Origin: Enoplolaimus lenunculus
Taxonomy: Eukaryota; Nematoda; Enoplea; Enoplida; Thoracostomopsidae
Length of the DNA: 64,000 bases
Direction: 5' to 3'
NCBI GenBank assembly: GCA_030248215.1
Contig: JASANG010004100.1
Coordinates: forward strand, 1-64,000
A program made the translations under genes and the position numbers. The notes under the pieces are model-generated. The model saw only the letters and a program-made list of their open reading frames with translations, made no database searches and had not been told where the DNA came from. Positions 44,111 to 55,586 of the stretch are shown here, piece after piece. Each line of letters begins with the position of its first letter. The first letter of the stretch is position 1.

Positions 44111-45367
44111 TATTAAAAAAGTCAGTAAAAATGACCATTAAATTTAGGTAACAATTATAGATGGGCGCCGGATATCTGGATATGAAAAATATCCGCATAT
44201 GTCCGAAAAGAAACGTGTGTAAATAATTTTTTGGAATAATTTGCGTTGTTTGACCATTAAAGTAGCTGGAGCTGACGAAAGATTATGTATTCAAACCTGA
44301 GTTAAAATATTGGACCACATTTCCGCATAATGCCATAATGATGTAAAATTTTCTATTTTTTAAAACATGCCAAAATTTAAAAAACTTCAGTTTAGCTTGA
44401 TATTTATCGGAATAATGACTTCGTATTTTTAAATTATCTCAAAATTAGCCCAGTGAAAAATTTGCATCGTATACGCACCGTCAAGTATATACTATATTTA
44501 TTACTTCTGCAAGAAAGAAAATCTACTTGTGTACATATGCCAATGAAAACTTCGGAAGATTGTCAATGTTACAAGTTTCAGTGCGTTGAGTGGTCTAAGC
44601 CAAAAACGTCTCGAGGTCGCATTTACAAGATAGAAGCGCCATCATAAAGATTATCTTTATTGACCCGAAATTGCCAAACAATAGGCGTGAAGTATAAAAA
44701 TGCAGACCGCGGCTATACATTTATATTTACAAAACACCAACGAATTTCTTAGAATAACTCTATCCACGCAGTCGCAGATTTGGGCAAAATATATTCTATT
44801 TTTGAGTTTTGTACGCTGAAATTTTACGTCAACTGAGGTACATTTTATACGGTTCAGCGATTTGAACGGTGCGTTCAACGTATTTTGAACCTGTCACAAT
44901 CGTGGCATACATTTCCGTTTTGGGAACATTGGCAGCAGCGTTTGTGGTGTCATTTCAGAATCCTTAGTAATGGTCCAATGATTAAGGTGGCCGTTTGTCA
45001 TAAATTCAATTCACATTTATTGTTGTCGTTTTGTGACAAATACATCGATATGCATTGAGGGGCTCATAAATTTGTCGTAAAATAACAGAGGCGTTTGGAG
45101 AAAAGCTTAATTTACGGTTGTCTTTCACGACTCAAGCTCAATGAGACAAAAAATGCTGATGTATGTTTTGGATGCGTGTTTGATTTTTTTAGAAATTTGG
45201 TTGAAAATTTCGAACTTTATTGAGTTTTACTTGCCGTGCCAGAAATATGGCAAATGATAGAAAAATGGAGCAACTTTTTTATAAATGAATATGGGTATTT
45301 TGTTAATATCTCATATCAAGTTAAAATAAGTTGCTGGGAAACATTAAGCTGAAAAAGCTCACATACT
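44111..45367. other. No gene recognised
   Basis: One 64-codon ORF at 44453-44647 (+), with a Cys-containing, basic C-terminal half (DCQCYKFQCVEWSKPK), is not recognisable. A preceding CCCAG could be a splice acceptor, but there is no downstream partner exon. The remainder is AT-rich without clear repeats. Confidence 0.35.
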
Positions 45368-45797
45368 GTAGTGACCCGAATAAGAAGGGTACTAAGAGGA
45401 CGTCCCTATTTTGAGCCAAAATCAATGCGTGTCCGTATCCCTAAAAAGAGTCCGTACGGGGATACTGTAGTCATCCGAATAAGAGGGGGGACTGACATTA
45501 ATTTGGCCTCTACATAGGGAACCCCCCTTGTTATTCGATTACGGACTGTTTTTATTTTTAACCCACCACTTTCAAAGATTTAAGTACGCTTTAAAGTTTC
45601 AAACTCAAATTATTTGGTCTTGGAGTCATTTATGTGCTACAATTAGGGATAATTGACATTTATGGACTCCGATTAGGGTTTAGGGACTCTATTCGCTTAC
45701 GGACTCTTATTAGTGATACGGACTCCAATTGATTCGGACTCAAAATGGGACCCCACTCTTATTACCCCTCCCCCTCTTGTTCGGGCGAATACAGTAG
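45368..45797. mobile_element. Family E MITE, partial copy plus longer copy
   Basis: 45368-45460 begins ACTGTAGTGACCCGAATAAG and ends in GTCCGTACGGGG. At 45462-45797 a second copy begins ATACTGTAGTCATCCGAATA and ends CCTCTTGTTCGGGCGAATAC. The long copy shares CTTTAAAGTTTC, TGGAGTCATTTATG and TACGGACTCTTATTAG with 4131-4545. Confidence 0.82.
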
Positions 45798-46079
45798 AGT
45801 GCGCTAAACCTTAATTAGAAATGTCAATTGTCAATAATTGTAGTAGATAAATAACACCAGGCCCATAGGAAGTTCAGGTAGTAACTTTATAGCATACTTA
45901 ATTTTTAACGGCAACTATTTAAATGGCAGTTCATACTCATAAAGGAAACAACCCAAAAATCCTATATCTATATATTAAAGCTGCAATACCCCACATACGT
46001 ATTTTGAACAACGTTTCAGCTGATTTTACGTACGTAAATTAAGTATTTCATTAACACAATAACACATTGTTTACAGACG

Positions 46080-46171
46080 TTTTAGCCTAAGCCTAAGCCT
46101 GTCTAAGCCTAAGCCTAAGCCTAAGCCGAAGCCTAAGTCTAAGCCTAAGCCTAAGCCTAAGCCTAAGCCAA
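46080..46171 (+). repeat. Interstitial telomere-like (GCCTAA)n array
   Basis: About 14 near-perfect GCCTAA units (TTAGGC on the other strand), the longest such run in the window. No A-family termini flank it directly. A shorter run in the opposite sense lies at 46462-46525 (TTAGGCTTAGGC), so the pair could be the arms of another fold-back element. Confidence 0.9.
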
Positions 46172-46461
46172 TTAGAAATAATGCCATGCGTACTTGAACA
46201 TAGTCATTGTCGTTCTATATGCAATATGTAAATTATGCATATTTTGTTATGACTTTCTTTTTTGTAATTTTTGTATTTATAGAATTGATTTGAGGGCCTA
46301 TGTCGGAACTGCAGCAATATACATAGATGCTATCCCCTACATTGAATTTTTGTCTGCATCACGTATTAAACAAGTCCATTTCAATCGCCATTAATCCTAA
46401 TTTCCCAAAATCCACTGTAGAAGTTAGCACCCAAAAGCTATTTCTAGAATATACTCCCAAA

Positions 46462-46526
46462 AGGCATAGTCTTAGGTTAAAATGTGTGCTTAGGCTTTTA
46501 GAATTAGGCTTAGGCTTACGATTACT
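46462..46526 (-). repeat. Short degenerate TTAGGC run
   Basis: CTTAGGTTAAAATGTGTGCT, then TTAGAATTAGGCTTAGGCTTA. It mirrors the array at 46080-46171 across about 290 bp. Confidence 0.7.
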
Positions 46527-46689
46527 AAGCACATGTATAATTTAAGGAATCATATGTGTAAAATATAGCACCAAAAATCTAAGCTACCATGTATGTCTAA
46601 AAAGATGTATGTAATGTAATGTACAATTTTGTAAAGTTTAAACAAGCTACGATTTAGTGCACTATAATAAAACCGTTACGTCCGTTGTA

Positions 46690-46900
46690 CACTGCAAAAA
46701 ATGGCGAGTCAAATTGACTCTCTCCAAAATAGGCCTGTGCGGGATTACACAAACTGAGTCAAAGTCGACTCCGTCTGAGTCAAATTCGACTCACTGAATC
46801 GCGCGTTTGACTCTGGCGGAGTCGAATTTGACTCAGTTTGTGTAGTTCCGTAGAGCCTATTTCGGAGAGAGTCAATTTGACTCACCATTTTTTGTAGTGT
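46690..46900. mobile_element. Palindromic MITE, copy B3 (full length)
   Basis: It starts CACTGCAAAAAATGGCGAGT and ends CTCACCATTTTTTGTAGTG, with TA on both flanks (TTGTA|CACTG and AGTG|TAGC). Each arm contains GAGTCAAATTGACTCTCTCC, AATAGGC, ACTGAGTCAAA.TCGACTC and, around the centre, GTTTGACTCTGGCGGAGTCG. This is one of the most regular copies. Confidence 0.92.
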
Positions 46901-48567
46901 AGCTTCATTGTCTTTTTTCAATTTGGCATTATGAATTGCGAACTGTCGCTTAGTAGGTTACATTTTAAGCTTCAAAGTGTGGTGGTAATGCAATTATGCC
47001 ACCGTTATTATTACACAAGTTTGGCATGCAACTGTTTTAATGGGAATAGGTTCACAATTGCTAAGGTATGTGTTAAACATTCTTAAACCTAAAAATTGCA
47101 CAAGTGTGCAACTACGGATTGCTAGTTTAATGGTATTTGATGATATGTTCGGTATGTGATAAGAACACGCTCTTTCGACTTAATCAGCCTACCTGTCTAC
47201 ATATGTAGACATTTCTATCGCCATTGATACAGGGGTTATGAATTAACGCGTATCTGCTTTGACCTTATATTTATGCTCATACTTCATTTGCTATACATAA
47301 ATATCTGAAATTCTGTCGCTTAGCAAGATTTATCTGTTATTCGTATGGTAATGGCAATGATCATGTTTCCATCTGCAACAGTGGTGAAATAACAAAACAC
47401 GAAGCTGAAGAACTTGATCTAAACATCTAAATCCGCCCTGTATCGGGAAACTGGAGATAGAACAGCCAGAATGTAGTAAAAAAGCATCATCAATTGTTTA
47501 TCTGGATACTGCGTTGGATGGTGTCTGACGGTCTGTGAAATCCTCAAAATACCAGCAACAGTTGTGCCAAAAGTGTACTACCTAGTCCAGCTGAACGTAT
47601 GAGCTACGGATATATGCATAGATCACGCGATACTCTATAAAAACTTGAGCTTAAATTATAGCTTAGCTAAACTTGAATATTAGTTTAAGTAAATCTTAAG
47701 GCCAAAAACGGCTAACGGGTAAAGAATTTTTGCGCGGGTATACCCGCGGGTAAAAAAATAAAATTTCCGCTGGTAAAGCAGAGTGCAGGTAAAAATCTTT
47801 ACCTAGTTACACCTGTGCGTTGCTGTACGGACTAACTAAACTAGAATTGTAAGTGTAATTTGACTAACATATTTTTAAGTTTAACACGAGTTGAAGTTAA
47901 AGTTACTTTTGGTTTAAGTAACAAGTGCAGCCCAGAAATCATGTGCATCTAAGAATTCGTTGAGTTCAGAATAAACTAAAAATATGTAAGAATTTAAATG
48001 AGCTTAAGCGTTAACCTACCTGTTAGTTTATAGTTAATCTAGAACATTAGTTTAATACTGCTGGATTATCTTAAGCATAAATCAAATTAGTTGAAACTTA
48101 TAATGCGGTGCGTAAAATGTACAATTTCATCTATTTGGAGGTTCTGGTTCAGCTACTTAGGTGACTGGCTGGGCAGAAAGGATGGAATTCCGCCAACCAA
48201 TGATGCCTTGGCTGTCTCAAACTAGTATAAAAAGTTTAGATAGTTCGTAACTAGCAAGAACTGCTAAATTGGGATACTTTGTAGTTATGTTTGGAGCATT
48301 ATATCAAAAAATACATAGTGTCTACACATATAGACTGGTGAGCTGATTACGATAAATTCTTGATGAGCTAATGAGGGTTTACAATTAATATGTACTACGT
48401 AAATGTGCAGTGCAAAATTAACCACAAGCAGTGCGAGTCTTTCGGGTTCGAGCGTCAAGCTATTCGTGATGGCAATGCTTCCACCCGTGATGTTGCGATT
48501 CGAGTCATGGATTGAAATTAGTTCTTATACATAATGGTATATGGTTAATGGAAAAATTTTATTTTAC
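46901..48567. other. No gene recognised
   Basis: A GCGGGTATACCCGCGGGTAAA segment (47735-47760) is related to 7080-7150. Many short AAGTTTAAG/CTTAAG motifs lie at 47640-48110. No convincing ORF. Confidence 0.4.
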
Positions 48568-48712
48568 GTTGACTGGGTTTCTAAAACCGTACTTAAGTTT
48601 TAACTTAAGTTATACTTAAGTAAATACTACCATATAGACGCCAAATGTCAGCCACTGTTACAACAAAAAGTAAGTTTTACTATACATTATAGAGGCACCA
48701 TACACTGCAAAA
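48568..48712. mobile_element. ACTTAAGTA-rich MITE (family D), copy 1, broken
   Basis: It starts ACTGGGTTTCTAAAACCGTA and contains TACTTAAG blocks, then GCCAAATGTCAGCCACTG and AGAGGCACCAT, as in copies 2 and 3. At 48713 the palindromic MITE B4 begins, and the second half of this element is not found after it. Confidence 0.75.
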
Positions 48713-48848
48713 AATGGTGAGTCAAATTGACTCTCTCCGAAATTGGCTTTTTCTGATTACACAAACTGAGTCAAAATTCGAATCCGCCAGAGTCAAGCAT
48801 GCTACTCAGTGAGTCGAATTTGACTCAGCTTGTTACTATTTTACAGTA
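48713..48848. mobile_element. Palindromic MITE, copy B4, inserted in family D copy
   Basis: It starts CACTGCAAAAAATGGTGAGT after TA. The right arm is shortened to GAGTCGAATTTGACTCAGC and a decayed ATTTTACAGTA. The junction AGGCACCATA|CACTG places it inside the family D element. Confidence 0.82.
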
Positions 48849-49147
48849 ACGTTTGGTAGCATAGAGTAAGCCATGAACTACAACACTCGTAACAATGACT
48901 TTCAACTTTTAGAGTGAAATCAACCTGCGAATATAAACTACCACTCCACGTAATCATTGAATATAATTTAGAACGAAATTTGTTTGGCTTTCAATTACTC
49001 TCTTAGAAGGTTTATTGGTTCAGAAACCGTTGTTTGCGGTCAAGACGCAAGACTCGCGTATATTTATGAAACAGTTCTTTGAATGTGTTTCCAGGATAAA
49101 ACAAGCGTAATGTTGCGAATGGGACATTGGGGGTTAAAGCCGCGGGA

Positions 49148-49297
49148 CAATGTAAAGAACAGGGGCAGAACAGTATTATAGGTATATTCCTAAGCCTAAA
49201 CCTAAGCCTAAGCCAAGCTAAAATGTTAGTCTAAAGCTTAAGCTTACTCTTTTCTAGTCCCGCAGAAAAACGTTCCGCCGCTGATCTTTACATGGGT
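49148..49297 (+). mobile_element. MITE with TTAGGC-like array, copy A5
   Basis: Left CAATGTAAAGAACAGGGGCA, right CGCTGATCTTTACATGGG. Array CCTAAGCCTAAACCTAAGCC, followed by AAGCTTAAGCTTACTC. Confidence 0.87.
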
Positions 49298-50010
49298 CAA
49301 GCCGAATAATTTGTGTTTTTCATATTGCCATTTTTACTCGAAGAAACGTTTTTGGTAAAATTGGCAAAAAAACTAGATGTAATGCTCTTATTTATGTGTA
49401 GGATGCGTTTATTATTACTGCATTTTTCTGACAGTAATATTCAGTGCATCGTCTTGGTAGGTAACATAGGTCTCAACCCAGGGTTAATATAATTAATATA
49501 AATTGACCTTGAAATGAGTTTAATGAAATATTCTCACAAGCAAAATGATTTTTCGTTAAACTGTTCTTCCAGATATCACCAATACAAGGAACGCTTACGG
49601 TTTACTTATCAGATGGTTCAAATAAAATTTATTTATAGATTTGAACTGCTTAAATCTTCATGTGCACTAAACAAGGGCCAATCAATACCTGTTATTCAGA
49701 TGGTTTTTGCTTAATATGTCATGAGGCGTTGCCAAAAGTATTTTGTTATTACTAGAAAGACAGTAGTGCTTCTTGAGATTTGCGATTTTAGAGGGATGCA
49801 GCAAAAATATATATATCAATAAATTCTACTTAGTCAACGTGATTGCAAATTTGCAACGCTAAAATATTCCTCACAAAACTTTTTAGGAATGTGTTCTAAT
49901 TTGCATATATATGCTGTCTCTTGTTTGTATACGAAAATGAAACAATCTTTACAACAACTAGTTGCATATATACAGTCTCTTATTTATATATGAAAATGAA
50001 ACAATGTTTA
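49298..50010. other. No gene recognised
   Basis: AT-rich. A 66-codon ORF at 49514-49714 looks like chance. A TATATGAAAATGAAACAAT segment is repeated at about 49930 and 49988. Confidence 0.35.
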
Positions 50011-50180
50011 CAACAACTGGAACGCTGCCCAAAATACGTATGTGAGGCGAATGAGCTTTATAATATATAGATTTACAACAACTGGAACGCTGCCCAAAAT
50101 ACGTATGTGAGGCGAATGAGCTTTATAATATATAGATTTACCGCAACTGGAACGCTGCCCAAAATACGTATGTGAGGCCT
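50011..50180. repeat. Tandem repeat of about 64 bp, 2.6 copies
   Basis: GGAACGCTGCCCAAAATACG recurs at 50020, 50084 and 50149. The full unit runs on through TATGTGAGGCGAATGAGCTT to TATAGATTTAC. The third copy is cut after GTGAGGC. Upstream of the neuropeptide gene. Confidence 0.92.
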
Positions 50181-50429
50181 TTCAGCTCTAACACATTGAC
50201 ATGCCCAAAATATTAGTCGCAACATATATTTATTTACGGAATTCAATTTTAGTGAGTCATTGTATGCGCCAAGCCCCACCTCCCTCGTTGCCTCACTAGT
50301 ATTTTGCGATACAACTCGGCGTTCTCAAGAATTGTGGTATTTACCCTATAATTTTTAGGGGTTTGATATTCTAGCATTATTACAGTTTTGCTCAGTTAAA
50401 ATTTAAACGACGCGAAACTCCTATAAATT

Positions 50430-52380
50430 ATGAAAATTCAACGTGTTGCAATACTATTAATGGGTGCGAGTAAGTTTACAGCTGTTAAACTTTGCGATTT
50501 TAACATTTTAGCATTTCAAAACAATTAAAAACGCGTTCCAAAGAACGTAAAATATGTTGTTTCGTATAGCTGTCATTTCATGTGAGTCGTTTATATTAGT
50601 CAGGTTTCATGAAAAAAGACTGCAATTTTTATGTCTGATTCGTTTGCTACAACGCACTACGCTTTGTGGCTTTATATAAACCTAGTTGCTGCACGCAATT
50701 ACATCTAACCAAGAGTGGATGATCACTCTAAAAAGAGTGTGCAACTACCGAAATTTGTGTGGTACAAAATGTACCACCGGGTGTTACATTTTCGGCCCAC
50801 CCTTCTTGTTTAGAGGGGGTCGCTATCACATGACCCCTAAATTAAACTATTAGCTGAGCAAATTTGACACCGCATACATAAAGTGCCAAGGTTCGCACCG
50901 GATGTGCCCTCGTTTAAATTAAGGGGGTAGGGCACAACTGCAACGCATGCCTGGTATATTCTTTTCTACACAGAATGTGCCCAATTGCATACTCTGGTTA
51001 AATATTGATTATCCACTATTGATCTAACTCACAACTTAATAGTCCAATTCGAATTTCCGTATTTTGAAAATTCTGTCTGCAAAAACTCTGGCACACCAAA
51101 TACGTTCGGACAACTTATGCTCTTTTTATATTGGTAGCTCAAGTGTTTGCGAAAAAACACCATTTTCAGTATAAAGTTTTCAAATGCAAAAGTTCTCTGA
51201 TGGTTTCATGCTATTACAACGTTTTGCAGTAAAGCAATATTTTGACTCTAAGCTATAGATTTAGGCATGTAACCAAATTACGTATATGATGCACAACGTG
51301 TTGCCACTAACAAATCGCATATTGTTATTTTGAGTCTTTAGAGAAGTAGAAATGTTTTCGCATATGAAATGTCTGAAAAACGTTTGCAAGCTCGGATCGA
51401 CCGTGTTGGAATTTCGAAAGGTTATATATTCTCTCCTCTCATGGTATACTCTTTGTGTACAATCAGGGGTGGAACGGCAATATGGCCTATGGGGCAAATG
51501 CCCGGTGTGTCGGTTAGGGGCATCAGCAAACTGAAAAATCTAAATCTTTTTTTCTAGCTGTCCGTTAATCTAGAAATGCAGTCTAACTTCGCGCTGGCTT
51601 GACTGACGAATTTCGTTCATTAGCCCATTAATCTTTAGCCTTTACTACACTGCAACAAATGGTGAGTCAAATAGACTCATTTGGAAATAGACTTTCCCGG
51701 GCCACACAAATGGCGTCAAAATTCGACTTAACCAGATTCAAATTCGACTCAGCTTGTGTAGTCCCGAAAAGCCTATTTCGGAAAGACTCGATTTGACTCA
51801 CCATTTTTTACAGTACAGATTGGATTATTTTTCTGAACTGGTCATTGACAGGTTCGTATCAATCATTATACCAGGGCCGATGTTTACTGCCAATCCATCG
51901 CTGTATACAACCGCTGACTATATCGCCCGTATTGTTTCAGCAATTGCTGTATTGGTTGACGATAGTTCGTCAGCGAACGCAAAATTCCGGTTTCGTCGAT
52001 CAGCGGTTTTGTCGAAAAAATACAACACACTGATCGCGAACAATGGCATCGAACCACGCGGACTGGTTGGGTTCACCGGTGACAACCTTGTACAAGATAT
52101 GACAGAAGTAAAACGCGGCCGACCCCCGTTGGTATTTCAACGACTTTACATTCCGGATCGTACTGAAGTCAAACGGCTTGGAGGCGGACGGTTTGATATT
52201 CGCGACGGTGCAGCGCAAATTCACGATATGACAGAAGTCAAAAAGCGAAGCTACGGAACACGCGGAATGGCGGAAGAGTATTCGTTAGACGACGATTTGA
52301 ATGACGCTGATTTTTTAGTCCATAACCGTGCGCCCACGGCTAGATTTGGGAAACGTGTTCCGGTTGCCCGATTTGGTTAA
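50430..52380 (+). CDS. Neuropeptide precursor with ARF-amide and D-x-TEV peptides
   Basis: Exon 1 is 50430-50469 (MKIQRVAILLMGA, donor gtaag). Exon 2 is 51941-52380 (acceptor tttcag). Joined in phase 1 they give 159 residues. A signal peptide spans about residues 1-27, hydrophobic core VAILLMGATIAVLV, probable cleavage after SANA. Dibasic or similar sites then release several peptides. Three segments end D-(M/R)-TEV directly before KR, KR or KKR: QDMTEVKR, PDRTEVKR and HDMTEVKKR. The last two peptides are amidatable: NRAPTARFG-KR and VPVARFG-stop, predicted -ARF-amide. RFamides usually act on G-protein-coupled receptors after regulated secretion. I do not recognise the orthologue. The AATAAA overlapping the stop (52379) is probably not the only poly(A) signal. 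The intron holds two MITEs. Confidence 0.85.
50707..51025. mobile_element. Fold-back MITE (family G), copy 2, in the neuropeptide intron
   Basis: Left arm AACCAAGAGTGGATGATCAC..GAGTGTGCAACTACCG, right arm CAATTGCATACTCTGGTTAA..ATTATCCACTATTGATC. The inner part has GTACAAAATGTACCACCGGG and opposed C- and G-runs like those at 37130-37768. Confidence 0.72.
51648..51816. mobile_element. Palindromic MITE, copy B5, in the neuropeptide intron
   Basis: CACTGCAACAAATGGTGAGT at left, after TA; ACTCACCATTTTTTACAGTA at right. The middle is shortened compared with B3. It ends about 125 bp upstream of exon 2. Confidence 0.87.
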
Positions 52381-52801
52381 TAAAACATCAGTAATGAGAG
52401 ACAGGCATTGCAAATTCGGGTTGATTTGTAATAGGAACAGTGAATAGTGTTTTGGCGAGCAATAATATTTAATTTTGTATATGGCTTTTGATGCTTGCAA
52501 AGTTTTTTTTTTGAAAAATATAATTTTTAGGTTTAGAAATCAATGAAAATGGATCAGATTAGGATTCAGTGCGTTTTAGACATTCGGAAAATACTGTTTA
52601 TACCAAGGATAACACTTTTTGCTGTTACGTCATATATGGCAAAATGGTTCGAATGTGTGTCAACCCTGAAATTTTATTCAGCTTAATTCGACTAATTTCT
52701 TTAAGAGTAATTTCCAATGCTAAATATAAAACGGACTAAAAGCGATTTGCTTTAAAAAACTAAACCTGGGATACCGAGTTGTAGTTTAATAAATTTGATA
52801 T
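52381..52801. other. Downstream of the neuropeptide gene
   Basis: 3' flanking AT-rich sequence. No second gene or repeat seen. Confidence 0.4.
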
Positions 52802-53170
52802 TGGCTGGGTTTCTGAAATCTTACTTTAGTATTTACTTAAGTTGTACTCAAGTAATTGCTTTAATAGCCTACTTAACTAAATACTTAACATTTCGAACAA
52901 AAACAGATAAATGCCAAACGTGAGCCACTGTCATAACAAAATAGCAATAGTTCTGCTTTATATTATATAGGCACCATGAGACTACAATTTTAGTTAGACC
53001 AAGGCCAACATGACCGACATGCTAACCTGTAATACGTCAAATTTTGTCCGCGACCTAAGTATTTACTTAACTTAAGTAAGATTTTAACAACAACAAAATG
53101 GTTAAGTAGTTGCTTAGCACGTACTTAAGTATTAAGTCGTACTTAAGAACGGTTTCACAAACCCAGTCAT
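52802..53170. mobile_element. ACTTAAGTA-rich MITE (family D), copy 2, full length
   Basis: Ends GGCTGGGTTTCTGAAATCTT and AACGGTTTCACAAACCCAGTC are inverted repeats. Inside are many ACTTAAGT/TACTTAA units, GCCAAACGTGAGCCACTGTC and AGGCACCATGAGACTAC. About 370 bp, no ORF. Confidence 0.87.
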
Positions 53171-54192
53171 TATTAGCAAATACAAGTAAATTTCCAACGA
53201 ACTCTGATAAATATGATGCTTTACTATTATTGCTGCATGAATACAAAACTAATGTGACAATTTAAATTAAAATCAGTGTGAAAATGTTTAGTTGAAACCT
53301 AATTTATACTGTGGTGCTGCAAGATTAGCAATATTACTGCTGAGCAAGCCAAAAGCAAAGCTAGCAACATTGTGTGTGATGTATTAACACCATATTGCTT
53401 AAAGCCATGCCTACAAATACAGCAGTCAATGACGGTCGTTCCGCTGTCATCTTGGTTTCTTTTGATCAAAAATATCGTCAAGTGATTAACAGCATTTAAA
53501 TAATTATATGTCTCGAAAAAAAATTCTTTTCTTTCTAAAAATCTCTCCGCCCTCCGCTAAACCACTCCTATCTGTGGGCCCGTTATGTAACTAACCCAAC
53601 TTATCTGTAAAACTACGAATTCGCTAAGCATAAAATTTTTTGCACGCTACACGTGCTCGCACTTTTAAGTTGCTGACACAACAATCAAGCAATTAATGCG
53701 TTTCCGGAACAGGATTTAAGTTGTGTACCTGTATAATTATCGCATTGCCTTTAAACACAATTACTAGTAAAAGGTTTGTTGGCAAACCATGACGACGGCA
53801 GTTACAACAGCAGTTTGGGGGTGCATGTGCACTGAATTGCGTAAGAAAAACTATTTTCCAACAGTTCGCTATAGTACTTTTTCATTAATGTAAGCAGATT
53901 TTGATTCGACAACTAAAATTCGCTATTCGTTGCTCTCTATCCAAATTCTTTAGCGTTTGATTTAGGCGTAATTCTCTTTTTAGTTTTACAAATAAATGGG
54001 CCAGCAAACGATTAGCCGTTAAGTCACTAGCGTCAGAGCAGCAGGTTTGTACGGTGTCACTCGTACAATTATCAACACGGAATTTATCGTTTTTGCACGT
54101 GTGAAAAGCGAATTTATGTTCCTTGAGTTTAAACCTTGAAAACATTTAAAATTCTGTTTACAGCCCCCTAATATATTTCTTCATTATGCTTA
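53171..54192. other. No gene recognised
   Basis: AT-rich. ORFs on the minus strand at 53299-53481 and 53885-54145 lack recognisable motifs. Confidence 0.35.
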
Positions 54193-54353
54193 TATGTAAA
54201 GAAAAGGGGCGGAACAGCATTATAAGCATACTCCTAAGCCCAAAGTCTATGCCTAATAAGCTTAAACGTAACAATGAGCATATTTCTAAGCCTAAGCCTA
54301 TTAGCCTATTGCAGTCCCACAAAAAGCGTTCTGCCCCTGATCTTTACATGGGC
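54193..54353 (+). mobile_element. MITE with TTAGGC-like array, copy A6
   Basis: Left ATGTAAAGAAAAGGGGCGGAAC, right CTGCCCCTGATCTTTACATG then GGCC. The array is partly decayed (AAGCCCAAAGTC, AAGCCTAAGCCTATTAGCCT). Confidence 0.85.
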
Positions 54354-55030
54354 CATGCTTGCTATAAATTGGATATGTTTACAAAAAGCTGAACAATTTT
54401 CTAATTGGGCAAACTTCGTTTCTGTTGATATAGGCGCAAAACCTGCGCCATAAGCGAAATTTTTAGGTATACTTAGTACAATGGCCTTTTTGGCAGGGTT
54501 AGGGGCTCGCTCTGAACTCCAGGATGTGGCCTCAGGCGCATTTTAAAACTTCGGCGATTTTTGTTTCAACCGGTTAGGGTGAAAACTTGTTTAGGGGTTG
54601 GAGACCCGTCAAATGCGAGGTATAGGGAGTGGCTGTTCCGGCCTTGACTACATACATAACTCAAGAAGCAACAGATTTTTATAAATTTTTTCGAGTGACA
54701 CAAATTTAATAATTATAGTAAGTAAGGAAATTTACCAATTTTTGTTACCGAAATTTTATTTGACGAAAGTCGTACGCCCCCGTTAGCTCTATCTCGGAAT
54801 CTGCTAGTATGTGATTACGAATATGGCCATTAGGTTTTGTTAAGAATTGGTTGACTATACGTCTTCAAAAGAGGTATTTGTAACGCCGTAGGAAAACATA
54901 TTTGACCGCAATTTGTTTCAAGTGTGCTTTAGAGCATGGACACCAATCTGTTCTCAAAACTGGACGGTCAATTCAGTAAATTTAGACATGGCGTTATATA
55001 TCAACAAATTTCAGCAGGTTCGAGATTGAG

Positions 55031-55075
55031 GCCAGTGTAAAGATCAGGAGCGGAACGTTTTACTCTCGCGTCAGA
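55031..55075 (-). mobile_element. Single terminus of an A-family MITE (A7)
   Basis: GGCCAGTGTAAAGATCAGGA and GCGGAACGTTTTACTC match one A-family end; no array and no second end follow. Solo terminus or deletion product. Confidence 0.65.
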
Positions 55076-55374
55076 GATGTTTTATGCCCGTAGGCGATAA
55101 ATTTGAACACGAATGACATGGCTGAACTGTCTTTTTTGGAATCGGTGTTATGCCGTCAAACTTGGTGGAGAAATGTTCAGCAATGCGTGTGTACCTTAGC
55201 GAAATAGAGACATTCCTGTCGCAATGTATTTTTAATTTTATAAACAAAACGTCGCCAAAAATGACGGAACTTGTTATAGAATGCGCAGACTGAGTTGATT
55301 AGAACAGTCAAATTGCCAAAAGAATGACGATCAATGGCGGATGCATGGGGGCCAGCTCGGCCGTGGGCCTCCAA

Positions 55375-55586
55375 CAGCATCTCGACAAAAATTATATAGA
55401 GTGTCTATTTTCTGTTTTGTACACAATAGTACAAGCAGCTGCTTTCAAATTTGTGCCTGTTTGAAACCAAATCCGAAAAACAGCATCTCGACAAAAATTA
55501 TATAGAGTGTCTATTCTCTGTTTTGTACACAATAGTACAAGCAGCTGCTTTCAAATTTGTGCCTGTTTGAAACCAAATCCGAACTT
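55375..55586. repeat. 106-bp direct tandem duplication
   Basis: CAGCATCTCGACAAAAATTA at 55375 and again at 55481. The units run through CAATAGTACAAGCAGCTGCT to GAAACCAAATCCGAA and differ at one or two bases. Very recent. Confidence 0.95.

Noticed and set aside
46080-46171. True chromosome end (telomere)
   Set aside because: The array is short and embedded in ordinary sequence with genes on both sides; similar runs lie in transposable elements.
51754-51940. Upstream extension of the neuropeptide exon to an ATG-like start
   Set aside because: The frame is open but runs through the right arm of a palindromic MITE. A tttcag acceptor at 51940 joins in phase to a signal-peptide exon at 50430, which explains the data better.
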